Positions 6,625 through 14,381 of a stretch of DNA of 26,203 bases are shown in pieces (position 1 is the first letter of the stretch; every line of letters starts with the position of its first letter). Position numbers and translations under genes: made by a program. The stretch is from Bacillota bacterium (GTDB lineage: Bacteria > Bacillota > Clostridia > Lachnospirales > Lachnospiraceae), in contig JAEZKL010000061.1 in NCBI GenBank assembly GCA_023415475.1, positions 1 through 26,203 on the forward strand, in the 5' to 3' direction. The notes under the pieces were generated by a model. The model saw only the letters and a program-made list of their open reading frames with translations, searched no databases and was not told where the DNA came from.

Positions 6625-7741
6625 TTACGGAATCCTCTTCCTTCTCTAAATTAAGTTTATAGAAAGCAACTGCTTCCGATATATTCGCTGCATTGCCGGC
6701 TTGAAGGATATTAATCAAGGTATCCACCTGCTTTAAGGTCATTAACTCTTTGCCAAGGAAGGGTTCATAATCACTCGCTATCTTAATTGTCAGAGCCTTG
6801 ATTTTCTCCTCTGCCTTTGATGAGGCGGTCTTGACCTTCTCATACTCTTCCCGCTGTGTAGCTAATTTACTTTTATAATTCGCTTCAATCTCTGAGGCAA
6901 TAATCAAAACAGTTGTATTATCAAAGGTAGCAAGTGCGTCTTTCTTCTGAGCCGCCACTTCAGCCCTCTCCTGCTCCAGCTTTGCCAGCTCTGTATCAAA
7001 ATCCTGCAGACCATAGGAGCTTTCGTCAAGGTCTTTACGGATGTTTCTTCTGATTACCGCTATTTTTCTTTTATTAACTCTGAGCTGTCCCCGTATCCCC
7101 TTCACCCTCTGAAGCTCCCCGGAGTACTTTTCCTTTGTTCTATTACCTATGAGAAGATAGATCCCCCCAAAGAATAACACGGTAAGGACATAGGTAAGAA
7201 TCAGGTACAGAATCTTCTCTTCAGGCAGTAACAGAAAGTATATTCCACATGGTATCAACAAAAGAGTAATTAAGATCACGGCAAGAATGAATAAAACATC
7301 AGTAAAACAAGCCGGAGAATATAACGCATAGTAAAGCTTTGTATTGCAAAATGACGGTATATGCTTTTGCCGGAATAAGGTCTTGGCTTCAAGCCTTAGC
7401 TGAGTATTCTCCTGCCGAAGCGAAGAGGTCTCTGCATCAATCCGTTCCGAAACCTTGGCGCTCTTACTCCTCTCCCGCTTCTCCTTAATACGCTTTATTC
7501 TGGTCTGAAGCTTGTCCTCCTGCTGATCAAAGGTATCTTCGATCTTAAGCCTGCGCTTTTTGGTTGTCTTCTGGATCTCTTCCTTCATCAATTGCTCCAG
7601 GTCGGCTATGCTTTTCTCCAGCATCTCCTCCTCCAGACGTAAGTTATCACTATTTGACTGATAACCGTATCGTTCCAGTAAACACTCTTTTATCTCATTC
7701 AACTGCTCTATACCACCGGTTAATAAATTACTACCGTCCAT
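6620..7741 (-). CDS. Coiled-coil protein with a central membrane hairpin, unknown function
   Basis: I do not recognise this 373-residue protein. Residues about 35-125 and 203-330 are strongly charged, heptad-like helices rich in Lys, Glu and Arg (coiled coils). Between them lie two hydrophobic helices at about 147-171 and 176-199, joined by LPEEK. Both coiled coils would lie on the same side of the membrane, presumably the cytoplasm. A shorter C-terminal region (about 335-373) contains FLGKELMTLKQVDTLINIL. There is no signal peptide or catalytic motif. The start is backed by AGGAGGG 7 bases upstream. The stop lies inside the terminal repeat of the 6471-6624 element, so the last residues may derive from that insertion. 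A structural or membrane-organising role is a guess. Confidence 0.75.
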   Translation of the reverse strand: MDGSNLLTGGIEQLNEIKECLLERYGYQSNSDNLRLEEEMLEKSIADLEQLMKEEIQKTTKKRRLKIEDTFDQQEDKLQTRIKRIKEKRERSKSAKVSERIDAETSSLRQENTQLRLEAKTLFRQKHIPSFCNTKLYYALYSPACFTDVLFILAVILITLLLIPCGIYFLLLPEEKILYLILTYVLTVLFFGGIYLLIGNRTKEKYSGELQRVKGIRGQLRVNKRKIAVIRRNIRKDLDESSYGLQDFDTELAKLEQERAEVAAQKKDALATFDNTTVLIIASEIEANYKSKLATQREEYEKVKTASSKAEEKIKALTIKIASDYEPFLGKELMTLKQVDTLINILQAGNAANISEAVAFYKLNLEKEEDSVI

Positions 7742-7796
7742 CAGATTACCCTCCTGACATCCATTTTTTTCATTTTACTGCTTTTTATCTACATGG

Positions 7797-7886
7797 TCAA
7801 GGTACATTCGTCAGTACTAATGTACCGCTACGTAATGCAACGTTAGCAAAAGCGTCTCCTATTTCGGAATCATTGATTGAACTCAT
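7797..7886 (-). CDS. Possible 29-residue small ORF
   Basis: On the minus strand an ATG at 7886 opens MSSINDSEIGDAFANVALRS and ends 29 residues later in TLVLTNVP. Its composition looks protein-like, but there is no clear Shine-Dalgarno sequence before it. It precedes the coiled-coil gene by 55 bases and may be a remnant or leader ORF. Its 3' part overlaps the inverted repeat at 7801-7826. Confidence 0.25.
   Translation of the reverse strand: MSSINDSEIGDAFANVALRSGTLVLTNVP
7801..7826. repeat. Inverted repeat GGTACATT/AATGTACC
   Basis: Two perfect 8-base arms (7801-7808 and 7819-7826) are separated by 10 bases, about 60 bases upstream of the coiled-coil gene start. The size and spacing suit an operator or a small RNA hairpin. 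No regulator can be assigned. Confidence 0.45.
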
Positions 7887-7928
7887 ATTTATCAACTTTG
7901 ACTAGGGTTTGAATTGTAATATAAAAGA

Positions 7929-7985
7929 ACACCACTCCGATAATCCTTTGCTCATTTATGATTGAGGCATTATCAGGAGTGGTGT
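7929..7985 (-). terminator. Long terminator of the secDF operon
   Basis: ACACCACTCC (7929-7938) pairs with GGAGTGGTGT (7976-7985). The stem continues inward with GATAAT/ATTATC and a further partial pairing, giving a hairpin of 16 or more base pairs. On the minus strand it is followed by TCTTTTATATT. It lies 34 bases after the secF stop. Confidence 0.8.
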
Positions 7986-8019
7986 CCCTGTTATATTTCG
8001 ATTATTCTGTTATTGCTGA

Positions 8020-9039
8020 TTAATAATTCGGAGCGGGTTTCTTCTTCTCTTCGAAGAGAATATCATCACCCTTTTTCTTCTTCCACATTACCCAAAGCGG
8101 TCCAGCAATGCAGATAGTGGAATAGCAACCACTAATGGAGCCTACTGCCATCGGAAGCGCAAAGCTCATAATAGAATTGATACCGTTTCCAAGTGCAAGG
8201 AAATATACCAAGCTGACACTGAGCATTACCGCAACATTGGTGTTAATCGATCTCATCATGGACTGAGTAATGGAAAGGTCTGTAACAGCCTCTAACGGAT
8301 ATCCGATGTATAACTTCGAATTTTCACGAATACGATCGTAGATAACAATTGTATCGTTGATGGAATAACCGATGATACTTAAGGCTACCGCAACAAAGGA
8401 CTCTCCGATCGGTATCTTGAAAATAACACAGGTGAAGAATACGATCAATACGTCATGCACCAAGGCAACGAGTGCCATCGCTCCTGCAGAAAGACCGCCC
8501 ATCATCTTAAAACGAATCCAAACATAGCACAGAACCAGGGCACCGGCTAATAGGATGGAGATAATACCGTTTCTTAAAAATCGCTGACCAAAGAACGGCT
8601 CAACCATGGAGGATTCGGACTGCTTTAGCTGTGCCTCGGGGAAGGTCTCCGTCAATATGGCATCAAACTCTTCTCGGTCGGCTGCGTCCACACCATAGTT
8701 ACCTGCAATATTTAGAATTAAACGTTGCTCGCCGCTGGCAATATCCTCGGTAACCTGTGTCGTAACCGGTCTGCCAAGTGCCTCCGTGGCAACATCTGCT
8801 GCCTTATCAGCATCAATCTCACCAACATAGGTATACTTAATTAATGCTCCACCTTTAAATTGGATATCCAGCTGTACACCGTTGATGAACATGAACAGGA
8901 TACCAATCAGCATAATGGATAGGGATATGGTAAAGTAAATCTTTCGTTTCGCAAAAAAAGGTACAATCTTATTCTCTTTATACATCTCGGGAGTTACTTT
9001 AATCTCCTTCACGTATTTTCTATCTTTCATATCTTTCAT
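8020..9039 (-). CDS. secF: Protein translocase subunit SecF
   Basis: This 339-residue, six-helix inner-membrane protein works with SecD on the outer face of SecYEG, using proton motive force to help complete export. Visible features are a first helix at about 33-53, LDIQFKGG (57-64, the F1 motif region), LVHDVLIVF (193-201), and IIGYSINDTIVIYDRIREN (222-240), the hallmark SecF motif. Length is normal. The ATG overlaps the end of secD by 4 bases (ATGA), indicating translational coupling, and GGAGGG precedes it. It is the last gene before the terminator at 7929-7985. Confidence 0.95.
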   Translation of the reverse strand: MKDMKDRKYVKEIKVTPEMYKENKIVPFFAKRKIYFTISLSIMLIGILFMFINGVQLDIQFKGGALIKYTYVGEIDADKAADVATEALGRPVTTQVTEDIASGEQRLILNIAGNYGVDAADREEFDAILTETFPEAQLKQSESSMVEPFFGQRFLRNGIISILLAGALVLCYVWIRFKMMGGLSAGAMALVALVHDVLIVFFTCVIFKIPIGESFVAVALSIIGYSINDTIVIYDRIRENSKLYIGYPLEAVTDLSITQSMMRSINTNVAVMLSVSLVYFLALGNGINSIMSFALPMAVGSISGCYSTICIAGPLWVMWKKKKGDDILFEEKKKPAPNY

Positions 9040-10316
9040 AGTGTTACCCTCCTTGTCCAGCAGGTATAGAGTGCAGGTTTGCGTAAGAATTTAAAGGAGC
9101 TCAAGGAAGTAGTCATCAAGCGGGAAGCTGTTACACCTGCAAGGAAGTTGAACACAATACCTGTGAACAACGAATATGCGAAGGACAACATGGTTCCGGA
9201 GCCGAATATCATTAAAATAAAGGCAACAATAAGCACTGTGATATTTCCGTCGAAGACAGAGCTAAAAGCATTCTTATAGCCGGCAGCGATTGCAGAAGCA
9301 ACGCTCTTGCCGGATTTGATTTCCTCGCTAATTCTCTCAGAAATAATTACATTGGCGTCGACACCCATACCAATGGATAGGATGATACCCGCAATACCCT
9401 GCAGGGTTAAGGTCATCTGCGGAACGGAGAGTGCCAGGATCTGACCCGTTACCTGAATCGTAAGTGCGATGCAGGCTACAAAGCCGGGAAGTCTGTAATA
9501 GGCTATCAGAAAGATACAGATTAAACCAAATGCGATTGAACCTGCCAATAACATTACGCTAAGAGCACCAGATCCTAAGGTGGGGCTGATGGTGTTATAA
9601 TTCTTTGTAATCATCGAGAAGGGCAAAGCACCGGAATTGATCTTATCCGCTATATCCTTCGCCTGTGCGTAACCATTCATACCGGTAATCTGAGCAGAGC
9701 CACCGGAGATATGATCATTTACCGTAGCTGATTGTATCAAAGTCTCGTCCATATAGATATTAATCAGCTTGCCTACCAGCTTTTTGGTCGCATCACTGAA
9801 TAATTTGGTGCCTTCATCATCAAAGCTTAAGCTAACTACATATTGATTGATGCTCTGGTCTACTACAGCCGCCGCCTTAGCAACATGCTCACCGGTCAGC
9901 AGGACATTGCCTTCTGAATCTTTAAAGGTAAGTTGGGCAGTCTGTCCAAGCTCTGCAATTGCTGCCTCCGGATCAAAATCAGCCTCATCCGCTTTCCACG
10001 GGAAACGAACGATAACATATCCATTATCCTTATCAATTGTTACATCACGGTCCATAATGTTCTGTTGGTCGAGACGGGTCTCAATAATGGTTCGAGCTGA
10101 TTCCAGCTCATCCGAGGTAGGCTTACGATCCAGACCCTCCGGCTGAAAGGCTGCATCCACACCGCCACGGATATCGATTCCGTAACGCATATCCGGTGCA
10201 CCCAGAAGCTTAATGGGCTCATTACCCATCGGAATAGTCAAACCATTGAACGCAGTATATACCATAAGTATTGCTACGATTAATACAATAAAAAATACTG
10301 GCTTATTCTTATTCAT
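9036..10316 (-). CDS. secD: Protein translocase subunit SecD
   Basis: This 426-residue partner of SecF has a first helix at 7-24, then RYGIDIRGGVDAAF (44-57, the D1 motif), a P1 extracytoplasmic region of about 180 residues, and five C-terminal helices from about 250. These include GMGVDANVIISERI (316-329), the conserved D5 motif carrying a proton-relay aspartate (D320). It is shorter than the ~615-residue E. coli protein because the P1 domain is smaller, which is normal in Firmicutes. The C-terminus (about 412-426) is unusually Arg/Trp/Cys-containing (LYTCWTRRVTL). Ribosome binding site AAAGGAAA. It follows the small membrane protein gene by 36 bases. Confidence 0.95.
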   Translation of the reverse strand: MNKNKPVFFIVLIVAILMVYTAFNGLTIPMGNEPIKLLGAPDMRYGIDIRGGVDAAFQPEGLDRKPTSDELESARTIIETRLDQQNIMDRDVTIDKDNGYVIVRFPWKADEADFDPEAAIAELGQTAQLTFKDSEGNVLLTGEHVAKAAAVVDQSINQYVVSLSFDDEGTKLFSDATKKLVGKLINIYMDETLIQSATVNDHISGGSAQITGMNGYAQAKDIADKINSGALPFSMITKNYNTISPTLGSGALSVMLLAGSIAFGLICIFLIAYYRLPGFVACIALTIQVTGQILALSVPQMTLTLQGIAGIILSIGMGVDANVIISERISEEIKSGKSVASAIAAGYKNAFSSVFDGNITVLIVAFILMIFGSGTMLSFAYSLFTGIVFNFLAGVTASRLMTTSLSSFKFLRKPALYTCWTRRVTL

Positions 10317-10352
10317 TCTTTCTTTCCTTTCTAATGTTATTAATTATCTAGT

Positions 10353-10757
10353 CTATTCAAAAACCGGCGGAGCATGTCCACCCAGCGAGAAAGCAAGCAG
10401 AGATTTTCTCCGGTATGTCGTCTTATAATAGGTTAATGCATAAATTAATAATATTGCGATGGTAATAACCGGCTGCACCGTGGTATCAAGCACTCTTTTG
10501 AGCAGCCTTTGGAAATCTCTCAGATTTCTACTTACGATGGACTTTATCTTAACATCACTTAATAGCTCATAATTATTTACTTCATTAATGATATAAGCAT
10601 CTTCCGATAAGGTGAAGGAAGTATGCTGCTTACCGGATGCAGGCTCCAGAATCCTGGTATAAGCTAACGGCGTAAGCATTAAGTGCACTAATATGGTTGT
10701 TCCGATCAGCAGAGATATCCTGGTAATATTTTCTGCCCGTTTTTTATATTGACTCAT
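10353..10757 (-). CDS. Two-helix membrane protein upstream of secD, unknown function
   Basis: I do not recognise this 134-residue protein. Two hydrophobic helices (about 12-34 and 93-111) flank a 55-residue, probably extracytoplasmic, loop rich in Ser, Asn and charged residues (SFTLSEDAYIINEVNNYELLSD). The N-terminus is basic (SQYKKRAENITR). The start has a good ribosome binding site (AAAGGGG). It is first in the run leading into secD and secF with only 36 bases between, so it is probably co-transcribed and could be an accessory of the translocon. That link is inferred from position alone. Confidence 0.65.
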   Translation of the reverse strand: MSQYKKRAENITRISLLIGTTILVHLMLTPLAYTRILEPASGKQHTSFTLSEDAYIINEVNNYELLSDVKIKSIVSRNLRDFQRLLKRVLDTTVQPVITIAILLIYALTYYKTTYRRKSLLAFSLGGHAPPVFE

Positions 10758-10909
10758 TCTTACACCCCTTTCTTATCCTGCTTCTCCGAAACCGGAGGAT
10801 ATATTCTTATTTGATCAGTTGTATAAATTATTCGAAAAATATGATACAAATTATATCGTCATGATTTAAATTAACACAAACTATGAATTTTGTATACTAA
10901 AAAATAACA

Positions 10910-11380
10910 TTACCCCTCGTATTCCATACGAACAAAACTATCCCTGCCGGAGGGTGTAATCAGCTCATAGGTGTCCACCCATCGGAAGCCAGCCTTTTGA
11001 TAACATTTTATAGCCCGCTGATTAAAGGAACGCACCTCCAGTGCAAGCAGCTTATCCGGGTATCGTTCTCCAGCCTCCTGCTTGATCTGTTCCATTGCTG
11101 CTTCTCCATAACCAAGACCGCATAATTCTGGTTTCAAGCCAACTCCAAGCTCGATAAAATTTTCTTTCTCTTTCAATCGGAAGTATCCTATCAACTCATC
11201 CTTCTCATTCAATATAGCGAAAAATTCCCTCTCCCTAACCGAAGCCTGTGCCATTCCCCAGTTCTTCTCTACAACAATCTCCCACATCGGGTAATTATAG
11301 ACGGAATATTCCCCGCCATATCTCCAGGTACATATCAGTCTTGCTTCCTCTTCGGTTAGATTTCTGACATACAACTTCAT
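10910..11380 (-). CDS. GNAT-family N-acetyltransferase
   Basis: The protein has 156 residues with the GNAT fold. Motif A is FIELGVGLKPELCGLGYGEA (about 75-94), with an acetyl-CoA pyrophosphate loop of the form xxGxGxG/A (CGLGYG). Motif B is LEVRSFNQRAIKCYQKAGF (114-132), typical of RimI-like and small-molecule acetyltransferases. The substrate cannot be told. The ribosome binding site is weak (AAAGGA about 10 bases upstream). It shares orientation with the mini-protein gene 58 bases upstream and may be co-transcribed with it. Confidence 0.85.
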   Translation of the reverse strand: MKLYVRNLTEEEARLICTWRYGGEYSVYNYPMWEIVVEKNWGMAQASVREREFFAILNEKDELIGYFRLKEKENFIELGVGLKPELCGLGYGEAAMEQIKQEAGERYPDKLLALEVRSFNQRAIKCYQKAGFRWVDTYELITPSGRDSFVRMEYEG

Positions 11381-11438
11381 ACTCTTTTATCCTTTATTAG
11401 TATCGATAGTATTTTGATCATCTGCCATTGTAGGTTTA

Positions 11439-11621
11439 TTAAATCTGTTTTCTGACAATCTTATATTCGTCTTGGAATTGGAAATGCGGACAATGAAATG
11501 TGGAATAGCTCAGAAATCGTTCCAAATCATCCTCATCCAGATTAACCGCACACACATAGTTGTCATATTCTTCATCATACACAAAATGACTGCAATTCTC
11601 ACAGTTATTCACTCCACTCAT
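11439..11621 (-). CDS. DUF6472-like four-cysteine mini-protein
   Basis: The protein has 60 residues with cysteines at C7, C10, C27 and C44 in the arrangement CxxC-x16-C-x16-C and several acidic/aromatic stretches (YDEEYDNYVCAVNLDEDDLERFL). It probably folds around one zinc ion; it matches a small family (DUF6472) that I associate with Lachnospiraceae. Function is unknown. The start has an excellent ribosome binding site (AAGGGGG). The strong terminator upstream (11670-11697) means it needs its own promoter in the 45-base gap; TTGTGC and TATTTA with a 16-base spacer are weak candidates. Confidence 0.75.
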   Translation of the reverse strand: MSGVNNCENCSHFVYDEEYDNYVCAVNLDEDDLERFLSYSTFHCPHFQFQDEYKIVRKQI

Positions 11622-11669
11622 TGATTACACCCCCTTCATTAAATACGACAATAGTAATATAGCACAAAA

Positions 11670-11697
11670 AGCATAATCGAACAACGTTCGTTATGCT
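11670..11697 (-). terminator. Rho-independent terminator of the GNAT gene
   Basis: On the minus strand AGCATAACGAAC pairs with GTTCGATTATGCT (one bulge) and is followed by TTTTT. It lies immediately after the stop of the GNAT gene at 11701. Confidence 0.85.
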
Positions 11698-11700
11698 TCC

Positions 11701-12183
11701 CTAGTCGGTCTCCAAGGTCTGTATGTGATATTTCATAGAAGTATAATGAGGCTGCTCCTCCACAAAGCCCAATTTCTTATATAAAGGATATCCTGCCGGA
11801 GTGGCATTCAGTTCAATATGAGCCAGATCCAGCTTCTTTGCGTCCTCAATCGCCATATTGATTAAAGTCCCTGCCAGACCCTGTCTCCGGTAATCCGGCT
11901 TCGTATATACATTCATCAGAAGTCCGGTCTTCCCCGACAGGAAATGGGGATTACCCGGTTTCTCCGTGATAACCATGAGTACCGTTGTTACGACCTCCCC
12001 ATTATCCTCAGCGACATATGCGAGTAGGGAATGGTCTAAATTCTTTTGAAAATAGATTGGCAGGTCCTGTTCCAATCTTTCTCTATGCTCCGGCAGTATT
12101 CCGCCATGATCCTCCGTAAGATAAGCCAGTCTCATCTGCACAAGCTGAGGGATATCGGATGCAACTGCAGCTCTTAGTTTCAT
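11701..12183 (-). CDS. GNAT-family N-acetyltransferase
   Basis: The frame is open to 12228, but AGGAGGT lies 8 bases before the ATG at 12183, giving 160 residues starting MKLRAAVASDIPQLV, a typical GNAT beginning. Motif A is MNVYTKPDYRRQGLAGTLI (about 90-108) with the RRxGxA/G loop at 99-105. Motif B ends in YPLYKKLGF (132-140). The substrate is unknown. The gene is monocistronic or last in its unit, because a strong terminator follows its stop. The upstream region (12184-12381) holds two stem-loops. Confidence 0.88.
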   Translation of the reverse strand: MKLRAAVASDIPQLVQMRLAYLTEDHGGILPEHRERLEQDLPIYFQKNLDHSLLAYVAEDNGEVVTTVLMVITEKPGNPHFLSGKTGLLMNVYTKPDYRRQGLAGTLINMAIEDAKKLDLAHIELNATPAGYPLYKKLGFVEEQPHYTSMKYHIQTLETD

Positions 12184-12300
12184 AATGATACCTCCTGTAA
12201 TAATAATTATTTCACACTTGCGAAGCATGGCTGTTTTGCCGCTAAAGCTTCATCAAAGTATTCTGCATGCTGAACTCTTTATTCACATTAATCTTGTTAT

Positions 12301-12373
12301 TGGAGTAAGTTATCCACAATATGTCTGCAAACTCCACAGGGGGGGTTGATATCTATGTACATACTATACCCCC
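12301..12373. other. Two adjacent stem-loops between ANT(6)-like and GNAT genes
   Basis: TGGAGT (12301-12306) and ACTCCA (12331-12336) form one inverted repeat. GGGGGT (12341-12346) and ACCCCC (12368-12373) form the next, with a palindromic TATGTACATA in its loop. No T run follows on the minus strand, so they are not classic terminators. They lie just past the ANT(6)-like stop and upstream of the GNAT start. Confidence 0.5.
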
Positions 12374-12381
12374 GAATTATA

Positions 12382-13248
12382 CTATAAGATTTCCTGTTGA
12401 AAATCCATTTCCTTAACTTCACGTAAATAGGCTGTCATAGCTTCATCATCCTTCTTGGGGTATTCATAGGATAAGTTCTCCGATAGCTCCACTGCCAGCA
12501 AACGATAAAGATCACAGGCGATAAACATGGCCTCCCAGATCTCTCCCTCCTCACATCGCGGATAGGTTCGTATATATTGATCCCAAAGTCTTTTCTCCAG
12601 GTAACGTTCCATATACTTCCCCATCTTACCTGAGGACACCTGATATTCATGCTTTAGACCGATATGCCAGGTGACCATCTTATTTACATCCTCTCTGGCA
12701 TAGTGAAGCATCTGCAACGCATAGGGAAGCTCATTTCGCTTTAATCCCTTAGCGATATTTTGCAGAATCCACCAGAAGGAGTTGCAGGAATTCTCAAATT
12801 CCCTTTTCGTTGGAGGCTTTACCCGGTAGACCTCGGGACCTTTAAATTTTACATTCTTCAGTACACCATCCTTATCAAGTAATACTCGCCCAATCGGATC
12901 CTCCTTAATAAGCATCTCCACCTTATCAAGCGAGGCAAAGGTTAAGTCCAAGCGGTTGCCATCCTGGAAGAGCATCTGATAATTGAATTGATTGTTATAC
13001 TCATGGGGTTCCAGATCCTTATAAGCCGGCATCTCGAGAATAATTCTCTCACCAAACCGGTCAATCCAGGAATGATCTTCCACAAAGTATTCAAAATCCT
13101 TCACCAGATACACGATATCATAATCCTGAAAGCAATCCCTGTATAATTCATTCGCTACTCTGGAGCCATTCATGAGCACACCCCGGATTCTGTCATCCTC
13201 CTTAGCGGTAGTCAGAATTAGATCCATCATTTCCTGTTCTGATCTCAA
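12382..13248 (-). CDS. ANT(6)-like aminoglycoside nucleotidyltransferase, TTG start
   Basis: This 288-residue protein resembles streptomycin 6-adenylyltransferases (AadE/AadK family). The polymerase-beta-type core shows MNGSR (26-30), QDYDIVYLV (41-49, metal aspartates D42 and D44) and RLDLTFA (99-105, third acidic residue D101), followed by the all-helical C-terminal half. The start is TTG: GGGGGA lies 8 bases before it, and MRSEQEMMDLI matches the family's usual N-terminus. The next ATG, six codons later, lacks a ribosome binding site. Length is normal. A chromosomal copy of this kind may inactivate streptomycin or act on another substrate; resistance cannot be concluded from sequence. It sits 93 bases after a small ORF and 246 bases after the PHP gene. 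Confidence 0.85.
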   Translation of the reverse strand: MRSEQEMMDLILTTAKEDDRIRGVLMNGSRVANELYRDCFQDYDIVYLVKDFEYFVEDHSWIDRFGERIILEMPAYKDLEPHEYNNQFNYQMLFQDGNRLDLTFASLDKVEMLIKEDPIGRVLLDKDGVLKNVKFKGPEVYRVKPPTKREFENSCNSFWWILQNIAKGLKRNELPYALQMLHYAREDVNKMVTWHIGLKHEYQVSSGKMGKYMERYLEKRLWDQYIRTYPRCEEGEIWEAMFIACDLYRLLAVELSENLSYEYPKKDDEAMTAYLREVKEMDFQQEIL

Positions 13249-13341
13249 GCCGTTTTCCCCCTTTTAAACTATTTCTATCTTGTATACGGAAGCAATAAAT
13301 GATTCAGTCTTTTTGTCGCTAAAATTACAACTTCTTTAGAA

Positions 13342-13470
13342 TTATTTCCTGCATAGGAACATTCCGTATTCCTTCGGAATATGGATGATCCCCTTCTCAT
13401 CCTTGCCCGCTTCAAAGCATTGGAAAAGCTCTTCTCTGATCACATTGCCAAGGTTACCGATGGAAGCCAT
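13342..13470 (-). CDS. Possible 42-residue small protein
   Basis: On the minus strand GGAGGT is followed after 5 bases by ATG at 13470. The frame encodes 42 residues (MASIGNLGNVIREELFQCFE at the start, HIPKEYGMFLCRK at the end) to TAA. It has two cysteines, no membrane segment and no recognised motif. It begins 24 bases after the PHP gene stop and precedes the ANT(6)-like gene, so it may be a member of that transcript. The ideal ribosome binding site and protein-like composition favour a real gene; a truncated remnant is the alternative. Confidence 0.5.
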   Translation of the reverse strand: MASIGNLGNVIREELFQCFEAGKDEKGIIHIPKEYGMFLCRK

Positions 13471-13494
13471 GGAATACCTCCATTATATTTATGT

Positions 13495-14367
13495 TTATTG
13501 TTTCGTTTTCTCGCGGTGGACAGGAACGACCAAATCCCCCAGCACCAGCTGATCCATCCTTATCTTAAGCTCACCAACCTCTGAATAGCCAAAGCTTCCA
13601 TGGCAGTCAGATCCGGTTGTGATTAACAGTCCCTGTTCTCTGCAAAGCTTTAGACAAAGCTCCGTCACTTCAGCCGAATGCGTCGGATAATAGCATTCGA
13701 CTCCGTCAAAGCCCTGCTCCAAAAGCTGCAGGAGTCTGAGTCGGAATAGCTCCGGGTCCGTCTCCTTAATCGACACTCCGGGATGAGCCAGGATGGCTTT
13801 CCCCCCGGCATTGTGTATCTGCTTTAACACCTCACTGATCGGTGGATAATCACCACTGTCATTGGTGATTCCATATTGATTATAAATGGCGAAGCCCTCC
13901 CGCAGGCTCTCTGTTAAACCCTTTTCCATAAAGTAATGCAGTGCCTTCCAGCCGCCCTTCCCCCTGTCATAGGAGTATGCCTGAAAATCAGCCAGGGAAA
14001 TATTCTCATAATCCTTCTCCATGTCACTGATCAGCCTGACACTGATATCATCCAGAATGGCCCGGTTATTCTTCACAAATTGGGTAAAGGTGTCATTGCC
14101 TGCATCCACTCCGTACCCAAGAATATGAATGTCTGAGCCTTGGTCGATGGAATCCAGCTCTACGCCGGATAGATAAGCTATCCCGTATTCCTGACTAAGC
14201 TCCTCCAGCTCTCCGACTGCAGTCAGTACATTGTGGTCAGTGATTGCCATTAGTCCTACCTGATTATTCACGGCTGCACGGACGAGCTCCTCCGGTGACA
14301 TTGTCCCATCCGAATAATAGGATTGAAGGTGTAAATCGATATATTTGTCTGTATTACTCATATTCAT
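13495..14367 (-). CDS. PHP-domain phosphoesterase-like protein with altered HxH motif
   Basis: This 290-residue protein has a single PHP domain, a trinuclear-metal fold used by phosphoesterases such as nucleoside 3',5'-bisphosphate phosphatases. Ligand motifs in order are DLHLQSYYSDG (11-21), ITDHN (D44, H45), GVE (E70), H81, AHPG (H195), H230, and GSDCHG (D254, H256). The first motif normally reads DxHxH; here the second His is Gln (Q15, codon CAA), while all other ligands remain. The likely activity is phosphate ester hydrolysis of a small molecule, but the metal site may differ. Ribosome binding site AAGGAG, 6 bases from ATG. It begins 14 bases after the ABM-like gene, so the two form an operon. 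Confidence 0.88.
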   Translation of the reverse strand: MNMSNTDKYIDLHLQSYYSDGTMSPEELVRAAVNNQVGLMAITDHNVLTAVGELEELSQEYGIAYLSGVELDSIDQGSDIHILGYGVDAGNDTFTQFVKNNRAILDDISVRLISDMEKDYENISLADFQAYSYDRGKGGWKALHYFMEKGLTESLREGFAIYNQYGITNDSGDYPPISEVLKQIHNAGGKAILAHPGVSIKETDPELFRLRLLQLLEQGFDGVECYYPTHSAEVTELCLKLCREQGLLITTGSDCHGSFGYSEVGELKIRMDQLVLGDLVVPVHREKTKQ

Positions 14368-14381
14368 GTCTGCTCCTTATT

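Noticed and set aside
10758..10909. SCIFF-type peptide gene expected near secDF in many Clostridia
   Set aside because: I read both strands around secD and found no six-cysteine small ORF or radical SAM partner in the window.
12309..12317. TTATCCACA, a perfect DnaA box
   Set aside because: It is isolated. No cluster of boxes, AT-rich unwinding region or dnaA/dnaN neighbours are present, so there is no case for an origin.
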